Virus record (IMG/VR): IMGVR_UViG_3300047321_000445
Span: 1-64,000 of that record
From: a virus
Direction: 5' to 3' (one strand)
DNA: 64,000 nucleotides
The translations under genes and the position numbers were made by a program. Of the stretch, positions 31,245 to 38,983 are shown in pieces (within the stretch, counting starts at the first letter, position 1; every line of letters begins with the position of its first letter). The notes under the pieces are model-generated. The model ran no database searches. It was not told the DNA's origin and saw only the letters and a program-made list of their open reading frames with translations.

Positions 31245-31273
31245 AGAGTACAGGGGTCCCGACGTGAAAACAA
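31245..31273 (-). promoter_or_regulatory. P-box promoter 4
   Basis: Minus strand: TTGTTT, spacer TCACGTCGGGACCCCTG (17), TACTCT, TAGG leader. It diverges from P-box 5 over 20 bp. Confidence 0.8.
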
Positions 31274-31286
31274 GTAGGGATGAGAC

Positions 31287-31315
31287 TGGATTTACCGTCG
31301 GGACACGTGTACTAT
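31287..31315 (+). promoter_or_regulatory. P-box promoter 5 (variant -35)
   Basis: TGGATT, 17-bp spacer TACCGTCGGGACACGTG, TACTAT. The right half of the box is conserved and the -35 side is diverged. This is the point where array transcription changes direction. Confidence 0.65.
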
Positions 31316-31364
31316 AGGGATCACCGGGGCGGGAACGACCCGCCCCACCAGCGAAAGGACGACA

Positions 31365-31640
31365 GTGCTCGAACTCTCCCGCAAGGACTTCACCGAGGCC
31401 TGCGAGCGGGCCCAGGTCTGGGGCTCCGTCACCGTCGACCCCCACCAGGGGCGCGGCGCCACCGGCCCCGGCCTGACTCTCCCGGTCGCCAAGGTGAACG
31501 ACTTCCTCGCCGCCATGGCCCTGATCATGGCTGACGGGGGTCGCAGCTCCGACGCGGTGCACCTCGTCGCCCGGGTCCGTACCGAGCCCCAGGGGCGCGG
31601 CGTGATGGCCTTCTGGCCGGACGCGGTCCTGGTCGACTGA
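31365..31640 (+). CDS. Array gene, paralogue family B member 2
   Basis: 91 aa, GTG with AAAGGA upstream. Paralogue of the 29603 product on the other side of the divergent promoters. GRGVMAFWPDAVLVD ends it. Function unknown. Confidence 0.7.
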   Translation: MLELSRKDFTEACERAQVWGSVTVDPHQGRGATGPGLTLPVAKVNDFLAAMALIMADGGRSSDAVHLVARVRTEPQGRGVMAFWPDAVLVD

Positions 31641-31645
31641 TGAGC

Positions 31646-31678
31646 CTGCCCCCGGTCGCTCGACTCGACCGGGGGCAG
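31646..31678 (+). terminator. CTCGACT-loop hairpin d
   Basis: 13-bp arms CTGCCCCCGGTCG/CGACCGGGGGCAG around CTCGACT, six bases after a stop codon. Confidence 0.85.
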
Positions 31679-31693
31679 TGTCGTAGTCCAGAC

Positions 31694-31722
31694 TTGTTTT
31701 CACGTCCGGACACGTGTACTGT
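31694..31722 (+). promoter_or_regulatory. P-box promoter 6
   Basis: TTGTTT, spacer TCACGTCCGGACACGTG (17), TACTGT, CTGTCTTGTGA leader; one base of the GTCGGG arm differs. Confidence 0.8.
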
Positions 31723-31768
31723 CTGTCTTGTGAGGCCGGAACAGACCGGCCCCCACGGAAGGAGCCCC

Positions 31769-32332
31769 ATGGACACCCTCCCCGCCTTCACCCCGCTGCC
31801 CGTCTGGACCCCCCAGCTCCGCATGACCGCCCTCGGCTTCACGGCCGAACAGCACGCCATCGTCGACTCCGAGACCGCCAACCGCCGCATCGCCATGGTC
31901 ACCGAGCTCCGCGACCGCGCCGAGACCGCCGAGCGCGACGGCAGCCCGACGGCCGGCATGCTGCGCACCATGCTGGAGCGCGCCGTCGCCTCCGCCCAGC
32001 GCGCACAGACCCGCTGCACCAACAGCGGGGCGCTGCGCACCGACTGCACCACCTGCGACCACAGCCGTCAGCTGGAGCTGCTCGCCCAGGCCGGCGCCTG
32101 GAAGGAGGGGGACTACATCACCTGGCCCGGCGTCGAGCCGGACTGCTACCTCCTCACAGGCGTCAACCGCTTCTACATCACGTACGAGGCCCGCGACGGC
32201 TACCGCGCGACCGTCGACGACACGATCGGCATGTCCCTCGCCGACAAGATCAAGGACTGGCAGCCCGCCACGCCCGAGCAGATCGCCCGCTTCGAGCGCC
32301 TCTACCAGCCCGCCCCCTCCAACTGGGACTGA
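31769..32332 (+). CDS. Array gene, hypothetical with CxxC
   Basis: 187 aa; ATG with GGAAGGAG upstream. A helical N-terminal half (VDSETANRRIAMVTELRDRAETAERDG) and a middle CTTCDHSRQLELL. The C-terminal part is ITYEARDGYRATVDDTIGMSL. Unknown role. Confidence 0.7.
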   Translation: MDTLPAFTPLPVWTPQLRMTALGFTAEQHAIVDSETANRRIAMVTELRDRAETAERDGSPTAGMLRTMLERAVASAQRAQTRCTNSGALRTDCTTCDHSRQLELLAQAGAWKEGDYITWPGVEPDCYLLTGVNRFYITYEARDGYRATVDDTIGMSLADKIKDWQPATPEQIARFERLYQPAPSNWD

Positions 32333-32340
32333 CCCGCCCC

Positions 32341-32371
32341 TGCGCCCGGCTACTCGACTGAGCCGGGCGCA
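32341..32371 (+). terminator. CTCGACT-loop hairpin e
   Basis: Arms TGCGCCCGGCT/AGCCGGGCGCA, loop ACTCGACTG. Confidence 0.85.
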
Positions 32372-32439
32372 GCCGCTCCACCCGCCCATCCCCGAGGACC
32401 GGACCGGCCGGCCCCGACCCGCTGAGGGAGGAACCACCA

Positions 32440-32847
32440 ATGATCACCACCGCTGTCACCGACACGGCCGCCGCCCAGACCATCACGCTGCGCACCATCA
32501 CCGGCGACGAGCTGTTCACCGCCACCCGCATGACGGCCGAGGGGCTGCGCGCCTGGCGTTGGGTGCTGCACGGCCTGGAGACCGAGCACGTGCTGTGCAG
32601 CAAGGTGAGCGGGTGGCACCCCCGCGGCTACGTCGTCGCCGACCAGGACGGCCGCCACGTCGGCGTCGTCATCGAAGGCGGCGGGCGCGTCCACGCCGAG
32701 TGGTACGACCCCAGCCGCGAGGACTACTTCTACGCCGGGGCCGGCTCGCGCCTCGCGCACGGTGTCAACGCCGTCCGTGGTCAGCAGGTCTGGGCGCAGC
32801 GTCACCCGTGGAACCCCGCCCCCGTGGCGCGCACCCTCGCCGCATAG
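32440..32847 (+). CDS. Array gene, hypothetical
   Basis: 135 aa; ATG with GAGGGAGGA upstream. Beta-rich with ETEHVLCSKVSGWHPRGYVVADQDGRHVGVVIEGGGRV and a WNPAP tail. It has no promoter of its own, so it is probably reached by read-through of hairpin e or an unseen promoter. Confidence 0.65.
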   Translation: MITTAVTDTAAAQTITLRTITGDELFTATRMTAEGLRAWRWVLHGLETEHVLCSKVSGWHPRGYVVADQDGRHVGVVIEGGGRVHAEWYDPSREDYFYAGAGSRLAHGVNAVRGQQVWAQRHPWNPAPVARTLAA

Positions 32848-32862
32848 ATTCTCCGTCCCGAC

Positions 32863-32891
32863 TTGTCATCATGTCGGGACGGGAGTAATGT
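32863..32891 (+). promoter_or_regulatory. P-box promoter 7
   Basis: TTGTCA, spacer TCATGTCGGGACGGGAG (17), TAATGT. Perfect operator arms GTCCCGAC (32856-32863 side) and GTCGGGAC flank the -35. A hairpin follows directly. Confidence 0.75.
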
Positions 32892-32898
32892 CAGTGCT

Positions 32899-32932
32899 GC
32901 GGCGGCGACCACTCGACTTGGCCGCCCGCCGC
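32899..32932 (+). promoter_or_regulatory. CTCGACT-loop hairpin f, between promoter and gene
   Basis: GCGGCGGCGACC (32899-32910) pairs with 32920-32932 (one bulge) around ACTCGACTT. It begins near the expected start of transcription of P-box 7 and lies before the TTG start of the DUF3560 gene, so it is part of that leader. Confidence 0.75.
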
Positions 32933-32962
32933 ACCACCCACCCGAGATACGGAGACACTCCC

Positions 32963-34384
32963 TTGACCGAGACCACCACCACCCCGACGGCCACCGACGA
33001 GCCCGAGACCCCCGAGTGCCGCCAGCACGGCCCCATGGTGCTGCGCACCAACATCCAGGCCCCCGCCACGGCCACCTGGTACTGCCCTGACGAGGTCTGC
33101 ACCAACACGGTGCTGCACCCGGCGAAGGACACCCCGCGCAAGGGCGAGATCGCCATCGTCCACACCCGCGCCGACGGCACCCTCCTGGAGGGCTCCCGCA
33201 AGGGCGACGGCGTATGGGAGATCGTCCGCGAGCACGGCTTCCGGTCCTCCCGCAACATCGGCCTGTACATCCAGCAGTCCCGCGACAAGGCCGCCAAGCG
33301 CTGGTACATAGACCGTGCCGCCGAGGCCCTGCGCGCGGCCGGCTGGACCGTCGTCATCGACATCGACGAGGACACCCGGCGCAGCTTCGCCGAGGCCGAG
33401 GCGGACCGCGTGGAGCGCGCAGGGAACCGCGCCGACCGGTTCGACGGGTACGCCGACAACGCCGCCTCGCGCTCCGACGCCGCCTATGCCGGGGTCAAGC
33501 GGATCGCCGACGGGATACCGATGGGCCAGCCGATCCTGGTCGGCCACCACAGCGAGGCCGGGGCGCGCCGGGACGTCGCGCGTATGGACGCCGGGATGCG
33601 CCGCAGCATCGACGAGGGCGACAAGGCCGCGCACTGGGCCAGCCGCGCCAAGGCCGCAGGCTCGTACGAGGAGTTCCGGAAGGCTCCGGGGCGCACGCTG
33701 CGCCGCATCGCCAAGCTGGAGGCCGACCTGCGCCGTGTCGAGAAGTGGCTGCGCGGCGAGAGCGCGGGCGGCTTCACCCGGGACCTCACGCCCGCCACGG
33801 TCGCCGAGTTGAACCGGCGCAAGGAGGAGCTGGAGGAAGAGATCGGGTTCTGGCGGCACGTCATTGCCAAGGCCGAGGAAGGCGGCTTCAAGGTCTGGGG
33901 CAAGGCCGACTTCAAGCGCGGCGACTTCGTCCTGTACGGCGGCACCTGGTACGAGGTGCTGCGCGTCAACGCCAAGTCCGTGTCGATCCCGCACATCCAC
34001 AACGGCACCGGCCGCAGGGTCGTGCGCAAGGGCGACGGCCACGTGGCGGACTGGACCTGGTTGGCCCCGTACGACGACGTGCGCGGCCGCAGGACGGCCG
34101 AGGAGCAGGCGGCTGTGGAATCGCCCGCCGAACCGGTCGCCGAGGCCGCTGTGGAGGACGAGAGGCCCGCGCGCTTCGCCGTGGCGATCGAGACCGACGA
34201 GCGGGAGTGGATGCGGTTCCACGAGCGGGACCGCGCGGTCGCCTGCGCGGCGGGCTACGGGCTCGGTGAGGAGTACGTCAAGGACACCCACGAGCCGGCT
34301 GCCGAGGCCGCTGAGGGCGCGGAGAAGCCCGCCGCCGCGGTGCCCGTGATGCACGAGGACCGGTTCCTGCCGCTGGACCGCTGA
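32963..34384 (+). CDS. DUF3560 protein
   Basis: 473 aa from a TTG with ACGGAGA upstream; no earlier start has a ribosome site. Residues about 150-245 (RADRFDGYADNAASRSDAAYAGVKRI, PMGQPILVGHHSEAGARRDVARMDAGMRRSIDEG, AAHWASRAKAA) are the DUF3560 domain found on many conjugative plasmids. A CRQHG..CPDEVC zinc-like site lies near residues 20-50. The C-terminal 100 residues are acidic. Function of DUF3560 is unknown; plasmid leading regions often carry it, which suggests establishment or anti-defence roles. The largest gene of the array. Confidence 0.8.
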   Translation: MTETTTTPTATDEPETPECRQHGPMVLRTNIQAPATATWYCPDEVCTNTVLHPAKDTPRKGEIAIVHTRADGTLLEGSRKGDGVWEIVREHGFRSSRNIGLYIQQSRDKAAKRWYIDRAAEALRAAGWTVVIDIDEDTRRSFAEAEADRVERAGNRADRFDGYADNAASRSDAAYAGVKRIADGIPMGQPILVGHHSEAGARRDVARMDAGMRRSIDEGDKAAHWASRAKAAGSYEEFRKAPGRTLRRIAKLEADLRRVEKWLRGESAGGFTRDLTPATVAELNRRKEELEEEIGFWRHVIAKAEEGGFKVWGKADFKRGDFVLYGGTWYEVLRVNAKSVSIPHIHNGTGRRVVRKGDGHVADWTWLAPYDDVRGRRTAEEQAAVESPAEPVAEAAVEDERPARFAVAIETDEREWMRFHERDRAVACAAGYGLGEEYVKDTHEPAAEAAEGAEKPAAAVPVMHEDRFLPLDR

Positions 34385-34397
34385 GCCCCTGGAGTTG

Positions 34398-34434
34398 CTG
34401 CGCCCCTGACCCGGTCGAGTGGTCGGGGGCGCAG
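34398..34434 (+). terminator. CTCGACT-type hairpin g, loop in reverse orientation
   Basis: 14-bp arms CTGCGCCCCTGACC/GGTCGGGGGCGCAG with loop CGGTCGAGT, the reverse complement of the usual motif. Transcribed with the + strand gene before it, the RNA loop would differ, so a DNA-level role or a different direction of use should be considered. Confidence 0.75.
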
Positions 34435-34485
34435 TCGCGTCCGGGGTCGGCTGCGCCCTGACCAGCAAGGTTTCCAGGAAGGGAC

Positions 34486-34514
34486 TTGCTTTCACGTCGG
34501 GACGGGTGTACCTT
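34486..34514 (+). promoter_or_regulatory. P-box promoter 8
   Basis: TTGCTT, spacer TCACGTCGGGACGGGTG (17), TACCTT, AAGTCTTGTGAACGGGG leader. Confidence 0.8.
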
Positions 34515-34556
34515 AAGTCTTGTGAACGGGGCACACCGCCCCCGAAGGGAGAGACG

Positions 34557-35396
34557 ATGATCGCCCACAAGCCCACCCTCGCCACGGTCCTCGCAGTCAG
34601 GCCGGCCCAGCTCACCAGCCTCACCCCGGTCGAGATCGACCGCATGAACCTGGTCCTCTGGACAGAGGTCGACCGCCGAGAGGCCGCCGTCGACCGGGCC
34701 GAGGACCGTCTCTTCAGCGCCCTGCTGATCGACAAGGAGAGCGTCCGCCACGGGCGCGGCTGGCGCCAGGTCTGGCCGGTCAGCGTGACCGAGGCGGAGC
34801 GGCTCGCCCGCGAACACCTCGACACGGGTTACGAGATCAGCGACCGCGACAAGCTGATGCGCGGCCTGCACGGCAACCGCTACGCCGAGCAGCTGGCCGC
34901 AGCAGTCGACACGCTGGTGGCCGGCCGGGCCGCGGTGAAGGAGCTCACCGGCGGTCCCGTCGAAGTCCTGGACGACGAGTACCGCCGTCGGGGCGGCTGG
35001 TCGCGCATGCACCTCTGCCTCACTGACGGAGGCCACATCCACACCGGCCGCGAGTGCCCGAGCATCGGCCCCTCCACCCAGCTGGCATGGCTGCCCGAGG
35101 TCTCTGGCATGGACTGGCGCGAGGCGTTCGAGACGGTGATCGCCAAGAGCATGGCGGGGAGCACCCAGGTGATCATGTGCACCAAGTGCTACCGGGACGC
35201 GCCCACCGAGTGGACCGAGAAGCAGGCCGACCCCAACGAGTGCCCCATGTCCCGCAAGGACGCGTTCGAGCACATGACGCCCAAGCAGCGCCGCCTGCAC
35301 CGCAAGTACGCCACCTGCCCGGGGTGCCAGGAGGGCGTGAGCGTGACGAGCGCCTGGAAGTTCCGCAAGCACGGCAAGCCGCAGCGCGCGGTCTGA
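34557..35396 (+). CDS. Array gene, hypothetical with zinc-like C terminus
   Basis: 279 aa; ATG with GGGAGAG upstream. Helical first 150 residues. The C-terminal 100 have RMHLCLTDGGHIHTGRECPSIG and MCTKCYRD, CPMSRKD, CPGCQEG, probably two zinc sites. Similar proteins occur in Streptomyces phages. Function unknown. Confidence 0.7.
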   Translation: MIAHKPTLATVLAVRPAQLTSLTPVEIDRMNLVLWTEVDRREAAVDRAEDRLFSALLIDKESVRHGRGWRQVWPVSVTEAERLAREHLDTGYEISDRDKLMRGLHGNRYAEQLAAAVDTLVAGRAAVKELTGGPVEVLDDEYRRRGGWSRMHLCLTDGGHIHTGRECPSIGPSTQLAWLPEVSGMDWREAFETVIAKSMAGSTQVIMCTKCYRDAPTEWTEKQADPNECPMSRKDAFEHMTPKQRRLHRKYATCPGCQEGVSVTSAWKFRKHGKPQRAV

Positions 35397-35407
35397 CCGG
35401 CAGCTGG

Positions 35408-35440
35408 CTGGGGCCTGGCACTCGACTTGCCAGGCCCCAG
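35408..35440 (+). terminator. CTCGACT-loop hairpin h
   Basis: 13-bp arms CTGGGGCCTGGCA/TGCCAGGCCCCAG around CTCGACT. The stem sequence is unlike its neighbours while the loop is unchanged. Confidence 0.85.
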
Positions 35441-35484
35441 CCCCGGGCTCGGCCCCGGTCTGCGCGGGAGTCTTGGCGTCCGAC

Positions 35485-35513
35485 TTGTTTTCACGTCGGG
35501 ACGTATGTACTCT
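35485..35513 (+). promoter_or_regulatory. P-box promoter 9
   Basis: TTGTTT, spacer TCACGTCGGGACGTATG (17), TACTCT, AGGTCTTGTCAACGG leader; identical spacer to P-box 1. Confidence 0.8.
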
Positions 35514-35551
35514 AGGTCTTGTCAACGGAACACCGACCCACGGAGGACCCC

Positions 35552-35893
35552 ATGATGATCACCCTCGACCTCCCCGAGGCCCTGAGCTACGAGATCGTCT
35601 ACACGGCCGCGACGACCTGCCTGGCCAACCGTCGCTCGGGCATCTTCGAGTCCATCTCCATCCCTGCCGCCGAGAACCCCGCCGACGGCTGGAACCTGCG
35701 CCTCGTGGCCCTGAACAAGAAGGACGGCAGCACGCTCCTGGTGGACCTGCTGCGCCCCGTGGACGAGCGCTCCCCGTTCGCCGCCAGCGCCCGCGAGCGC
35801 CTGGCCGGAGGCGAGCGCCTGGCCATGCTGCTGGACCTGCTGCCCGAGCAGGCGCGCGGCGAGGTCATCCGCATCCCGCTCACCCGGGACTGA
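35552..35893 (+). CDS. Array gene, hypothetical
   Basis: 113 aa; ATG with GGAGGA upstream. Beta-rich (ITLDLPEALSYEIVYTAATTCL, NLRLVALNKKDGSTLLVDLLRP), ending in a helical RLAGGERLAMLLDLLPEQ. Family unknown. Confidence 0.7.
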   Translation: MMITLDLPEALSYEIVYTAATTCLANRRSGIFESISIPAAENPADGWNLRLVALNKKDGSTLLVDLLRPVDERSPFAASARERLAGGERLAMLLDLLPEQARGEVIRIPLTRD

Positions 35894-35910
35894 CCCACCC
35901 CCCCCAGCTC

Positions 35911-35941
35911 CGCCCCCGGCTACTCGACTTGGCCGGGGGCG
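35911..35941 (+). terminator. CTCGACT-loop hairpin i
   Basis: 11-bp arms CGCCCCCGGCT/GGCCGGGGGCG with a G-U pair, loop ACTCGACTT. Confidence 0.85.
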
Positions 35942-35973
35942 GCCGCCCACCCACCCACCGGAAGGACCCCAGC

Positions 35974-36555
35974 ATGACGACCGCAGCCGCAGGCCTCGGC
36001 GGGCTCATCGCCCGCGCAGCCCCGTTCACCTCGTACCGCACGTACACGTACAACACAGACCCGAACGTCCCGGGCATCCAGGGGCTTGCCACGGTCGCCG
36101 AAGCCACGGAGCTGGTGCGCGCCCACGTGGCTGCTGACAGCCGGCTGCGCAGCACGGCGGCGACCCCCTACGGCGCGGTCATCCTGCACCAGGGCGACAC
36201 GCATATCCGGCTGGAGCCGGGCATCGACGCTCGCCCCCAGCGGCTGACCGGGCGCCAGGCCGACGACCTGCTGCTGATCGGCCGTGTTCAGGACCGGGCG
36301 AAGGTCGTGTGGGAGCCGGCCAAGGGGTGGGCGACGGTCCAGGGCGGGGTGTGGCGCATCCCCGCGGTTTCCACGGAGCGGCTGGTCAGGCGTGGATGGA
36401 TCGCCACGGAGGGCGCCGACGGGGCCCTGGTGACCGTCTCCCTGGCTGGGGTGGTCGCCCTGCAGTGGCGCTACCTCAAGGGCGAGCGGGTGTCGTCGAC
36501 TGCGCGCTGGGCGGAGGACGTGGCCGAGCATGTCGTGGACGTATTCTCCTCGTGA
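35974..36555 (+). CDS. Array gene, hypothetical
   Basis: 193 aa; ATG with GGAAGGA upstream. Helical and beta segments (QGLATVAEATELVRAHVAADSRL, YGAVILHQGDTHIRLEPG) and a C-terminal wHTH-like stretch (WRIPAVSTERLVRRGWIATEGADGALVTVSLAGVVAL). It may be a DNA-binding protein; not proven. No promoter between it and the previous gene. Confidence 0.65.
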   Translation: MTTAAAGLGGLIARAAPFTSYRTYTYNTDPNVPGIQGLATVAEATELVRAHVAADSRLRSTAATPYGAVILHQGDTHIRLEPGIDARPQRLTGRQADDLLLIGRVQDRAKVVWEPAKGWATVQGGVWRIPAVSTERLVRRGWIATEGADGALVTVSLAGVVALQWRYLKGERVSSTARWAEDVAEHVVDVFSS

Positions 36556-36561
36556 CCCGAC

Positions 36562-36590
36562 TTGCTTTAACGTCGGGACGCCTGTACCTT
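36562..36590 (+). promoter_or_regulatory. P-box promoter 10
   Basis: TTGCTT, spacer TAACGTCGGGACGCCTG (17), TACCTT, AGGTCTTGTGAACGGGG leader. No hairpin lies between the previous stop and this promoter. Confidence 0.8.
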
Positions 36591-36638
36591 AGGTCTTGTG
36601 AACGGGGCACACCGCCCCGACCGACCGAGGAGGACCCC

Positions 36639-37157
36639 ATGGCCATCACCACCGCGACCGCCACCGGCCAGGCCGAAGCCGACCGCCTGCGCGCCTCGGC
36701 CCGCCAGCACGAAGCGGACGTGATCGAGTCCCGCGACCGCTGCGACACCGACGGCTTCCTCTCCCAGTGGGCGTCCGGCCGCATGGCCGGCCTGGACTAC
36801 CTCGCGGCCGAGATCGCCGAGGCGGGCGGCAAGTGGGACTTCGGCGGCCTCTTCGACCTGGAGGGCAACCTGGTCCCGGCCATCCGGCTCCAGAACCGCT
36901 ACGACGGCTGGTCCTGGAAGCTCCTGGACGAGCGCGGCCGGTGCGCTGGCTGGTTCAACGAGTCCAAGGCCAAGACCGAGGAGCGGCGCGTGGCCGCCCA
37001 CGCCAAGCAGGGCTTCTACGTCGGCCGCGTCCGCGTCCCGGCCAAGGCCGAGATGCAGGGCGGCAACTACTTCTCGGTGCGGGCGGTCCCGGTCCGCCTG
37101 GACGAGGGCTGGGACCCGGAGGCCGAGATCCTCGACAACGGCCAGCCCACGGCCTGA
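36639..37157 (+). CDS. Array gene, hypothetical
   Basis: 172 aa; ATG with GGAGGA upstream. Helical N terminus (QAEADRLRASARQHEADVIESRDR) and a beta-rich C-terminal half (LEGNLVPAIRLQNRYDGWSWKLLDERGR, GFYVGRVRVPAKAEM). No family identified. Confidence 0.7.
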   Translation: MAITTATATGQAEADRLRASARQHEADVIESRDRCDTDGFLSQWASGRMAGLDYLAAEIAEAGGKWDFGGLFDLEGNLVPAIRLQNRYDGWSWKLLDERGRCAGWFNESKAKTEERRVAAHAKQGFYVGRVRVPAKAEMQGGNYFSVRAVPVRLDEGWDPEAEILDNGQPTA

Positions 37158-37174
37158 CACCCCGCCCCTTGGCT

Positions 37175-37203
37175 GCGCCCGGCCACTCGACTTGGCCGGG
37201 CGT
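37175..37203 (+). terminator. CTCGACT-loop hairpin j
   Basis: 10-bp arms GCGCCCGGCC/GGCCGGGCGT, loop ACTCGACTT. Confidence 0.85.
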
Positions 37204-37239
37204 GGCCGCCCCCGCCACAAGCCCCAGGAGTAGAGCCCC

Positions 37240-37554
37240 ATGAGCAACCCGCCCACCTCCATCGCCGACCAGCGGCAGGCCTGGAAGAGACTTCGCCCCG
37301 AGGCTCTCGCCCAGCTCGCCACGACCATGAACGCCGCCGAGATAGCCGACGCCTTCGGCGTGGCCCGCCCGGCCGTGGAGCAGCGTCTCGCGTACCACGG
37401 TCTCGTCGCCTGCGTCGGTGGCCCCACGCCCCGCCGCAAGCTCGTCCACAACCGGCTCATCCACTGCCCCGCCACCACGACGCTCGGCACCGTCTGCGGC
37501 GCGCCCCAGGAGCCTGACGGCACCTGCCGGTGGGCCCACCAGCACACGGCCTGA
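37240..37554 (+). CDS. Array gene, HTH-like protein with CxC end
   Basis: 104 aa; ATG with CCAGGAG upstream. TTMNAAEIADAFGVARPAVEQRLAYHGLV is a helix-turn-helix. The C terminus (CPATTTLGTVCGAPQEPDGTC) carries three Cys and a His, perhaps zinc-binding. A possible regulator of nearby units. Confidence 0.65.
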   Translation: MSNPPTSIADQRQAWKRLRPEALAQLATTMNAAEIADAFGVARPAVEQRLAYHGLVACVGGPTPRRKLVHNRLIHCPATTTLGTVCGAPQEPDGTCRWAHQHTA

Positions 37555-37570
37555 CACCCCCCTCCCTGGT

Positions 37571-37601
37571 TGCGCCCGGCCACTCGACTTGGCCGGGCGC
37601 A
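37571..37601 (+). terminator. CTCGACT-loop hairpin k
   Basis: 11-bp arms TGCGCCCGGCC/GGCCGGGCGCA, loop ACTCGACTT. Confidence 0.85.
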
Positions 37602-37651
37602 GCCGCCCCGCTCATCCATCCCCGCTCCATCACCCTCCCGAGGAGAGATCC

Positions 37652-37942
37652 ATGGACACCACCGCTGCATCCACGGCCGGCGCCGAGGACACCCGCCGCG
37701 ACTGGGCCATCGTCGCCATCACCTCCCAGTCCATCCACTGCGCCGACAGGCAGGCCGCCGAGGAGGTGGCTGAAGACCGCCCGCACCTCACGGTCGTCTC
37801 GCGGCCGCTCGGGGGCGAGTGGGAGCCGCTGTCGCAGCCGGTCGTCCCGGTCGACCTGGGGCCGCTGAGCGACGAGCAGCTGGCGGCGCTCCAGTTCGAG
37901 GCCGCGCGGCTGTTGGCGCGCCGTCAGGGCCGCGCGCTGTAG
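37652..37942 (+). CDS. Array gene, hypothetical
   Basis: 96 aa; ATG with GGAGAGA upstream. Short helices (RQAAEEVAEDRPHL) and a Pro/Leu segment; the C terminus is helical (DEQLAALQFEAARLLARRQG). Unknown. No own promoter. Confidence 0.6.
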   Translation: MDTTAASTAGAEDTRRDWAIVAITSQSIHCADRQAAEEVAEDRPHLTVVSRPLGGEWEPLSQPVVPVDLGPLSDEQLAALQFEAARLLARRQGRAL

Positions 37943-37958
37943 TTCCTGCTGAGTCCTG

Positions 37959-37989
37959 CTGCGCCCCGGTCGACATGGCCGGGGCGCAG
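37959..37989 (+). terminator. Hairpin l, degenerate loop
   Basis: 11-bp arms CTGCGCCCCGG/CCGGGGCGCAG. The loop TCGACATGG keeps only TCGAC. Confidence 0.75.
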
Positions 37990-38040
37990 TCGCGTTCGGG
38001 GGTGGGCTGTGCCCTGACCAGCGGGTTTTCACCCCTAGGC

Positions 38041-38069
38041 TTGCATGCACGTCGGGACACGTGTACTCT
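38041..38069 (+). promoter_or_regulatory. P-box promoter 11
   Basis: TTGCAT, spacer GCACGTCGGGACACGTG (17), TACTCT, AGGTCTTGTGAACGGGG leader. Confidence 0.8.
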
Positions 38070-38115
38070 AGGTCTTGTGAACGGGGCAACGCCCCACCCG
38101 ACCGAGGAGGACCCC

Positions 38116-38376
38116 ATGGACACCATCGCCGCCGACAACCTGACCGGCACCTACTACCCCGCCGCCCCCGGCGCCCGCACCTGGCGCGAGGCCCGCCCCC
38201 TCTACATCGGCCGCGACCGCGTCTCGGCCGAGATCACGGCCGACCGCCAGGGCTACGTCTTCGTCGGCCTGCACATGGTCTTCGCCGGGGCCATCCCCGC
38301 CGACGTCCAGGGCAGCGCCGACGTGACCCGCTGGGCCCGCGAGGTGGCCCTGTCCACGCTCACGCTCGCCGCCTGA
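38116..38376 (+). CDS. Array gene, hypothetical
   Basis: 86 aa; ATG with GGAGGA upstream. An N-terminal GTYYPAAPGARTWREARPL and a beta stretch DRQGYVFVGLHMVFAGAIP. Unknown. Confidence 0.65.
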   Translation: MDTIAADNLTGTYYPAAPGARTWREARPLYIGRDRVSAEITADRQGYVFVGLHMVFAGAIPADVQGSADVTRWAREVALSTLTLAA

Positions 38377-38390
38377 CCCACCATCCGCCC

Positions 38391-38427
38391 GCCGCGCCCC
38401 GGCCGCTCGACTAGCCCGGGGCGCGGC
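38391..38427 (+). terminator. CTCGACT-loop hairpin m
   Basis: 14-bp arms GCCGCGCCCCGGCC/GCCCGGGGCGCGGC with one mismatch, loop GCTCGACTA. Confidence 0.85.
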
Positions 38428-38448
38428 ACCCACCCCGAGAGGAACCCC

Positions 38449-38970
38449 ATGGCCATCGCAGACCTGAAGCTGCTGCCCGCCGTCGCCTTCGACCGCCCCA
38501 CCCAGGACGGCATGAAGCCGCTCCCCGAGGGCTACGACCCGAGCCGGCTGACGATCGTCCGCGCCGACCAGGTGCGCACTGGGGACCTGGTCGTCGGCAG
38601 CGTCGACCAGCCCCTGAAGCGCGGCAGCCTGCTCCGCTGGGCGACGTACCTGGCGGCCGCGTACGTCGCGCAGCCGGGCCCGTACGAGGCCGACTGCGCG
38701 TCCTGCCGGGCCTGGACGTCCACGCCCGTGCCGGATGCCGAGTGGGTGTCCCTGGCCCCGCACGTCCCGCAGCTCGCGGACGAGCTGATCTCCATCGTCC
38801 CGGCGCCCGAGCCGGTGGAGGCCGCACCGCGGCCGTGCGTGCACACCTGCACCTGCGAGAACGGCCGCCTGCGGCAGACGACCCGCAGCTTCTACCCGGC
38901 CGCCATCTGCGGCGACTGTCACCGCCGTCCGTGCGGCGCCTGCCGTGACGCGGCCCGCTCGACCCACTGA
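38449..38970 (+). CDS. Array gene, hypothetical with Cys clusters
   Basis: 173 aa; ATG with GAGAGGA upstream. CASCRAW at about residue 83 and CVHTCTCEN, CGDC, CGACRD near 130-170 suggest zinc sites. The N terminus is beta-rich (VRTGDLVVGSVDQPLKRGSLLRW). Unknown function. Confidence 0.65.
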   Translation: MAIADLKLLPAVAFDRPTQDGMKPLPEGYDPSRLTIVRADQVRTGDLVVGSVDQPLKRGSLLRWATYLAAAYVAQPGPYEADCASCRAWTSTPVPDAEWVSLAPHVPQLADELISIVPAPEPVEAAPRPCVHTCTCENGRLRQTTRSFYPAAICGDCHRRPCGACRDAARSTH

Positions 38971-38983
38971 TCCCACCTCACGG

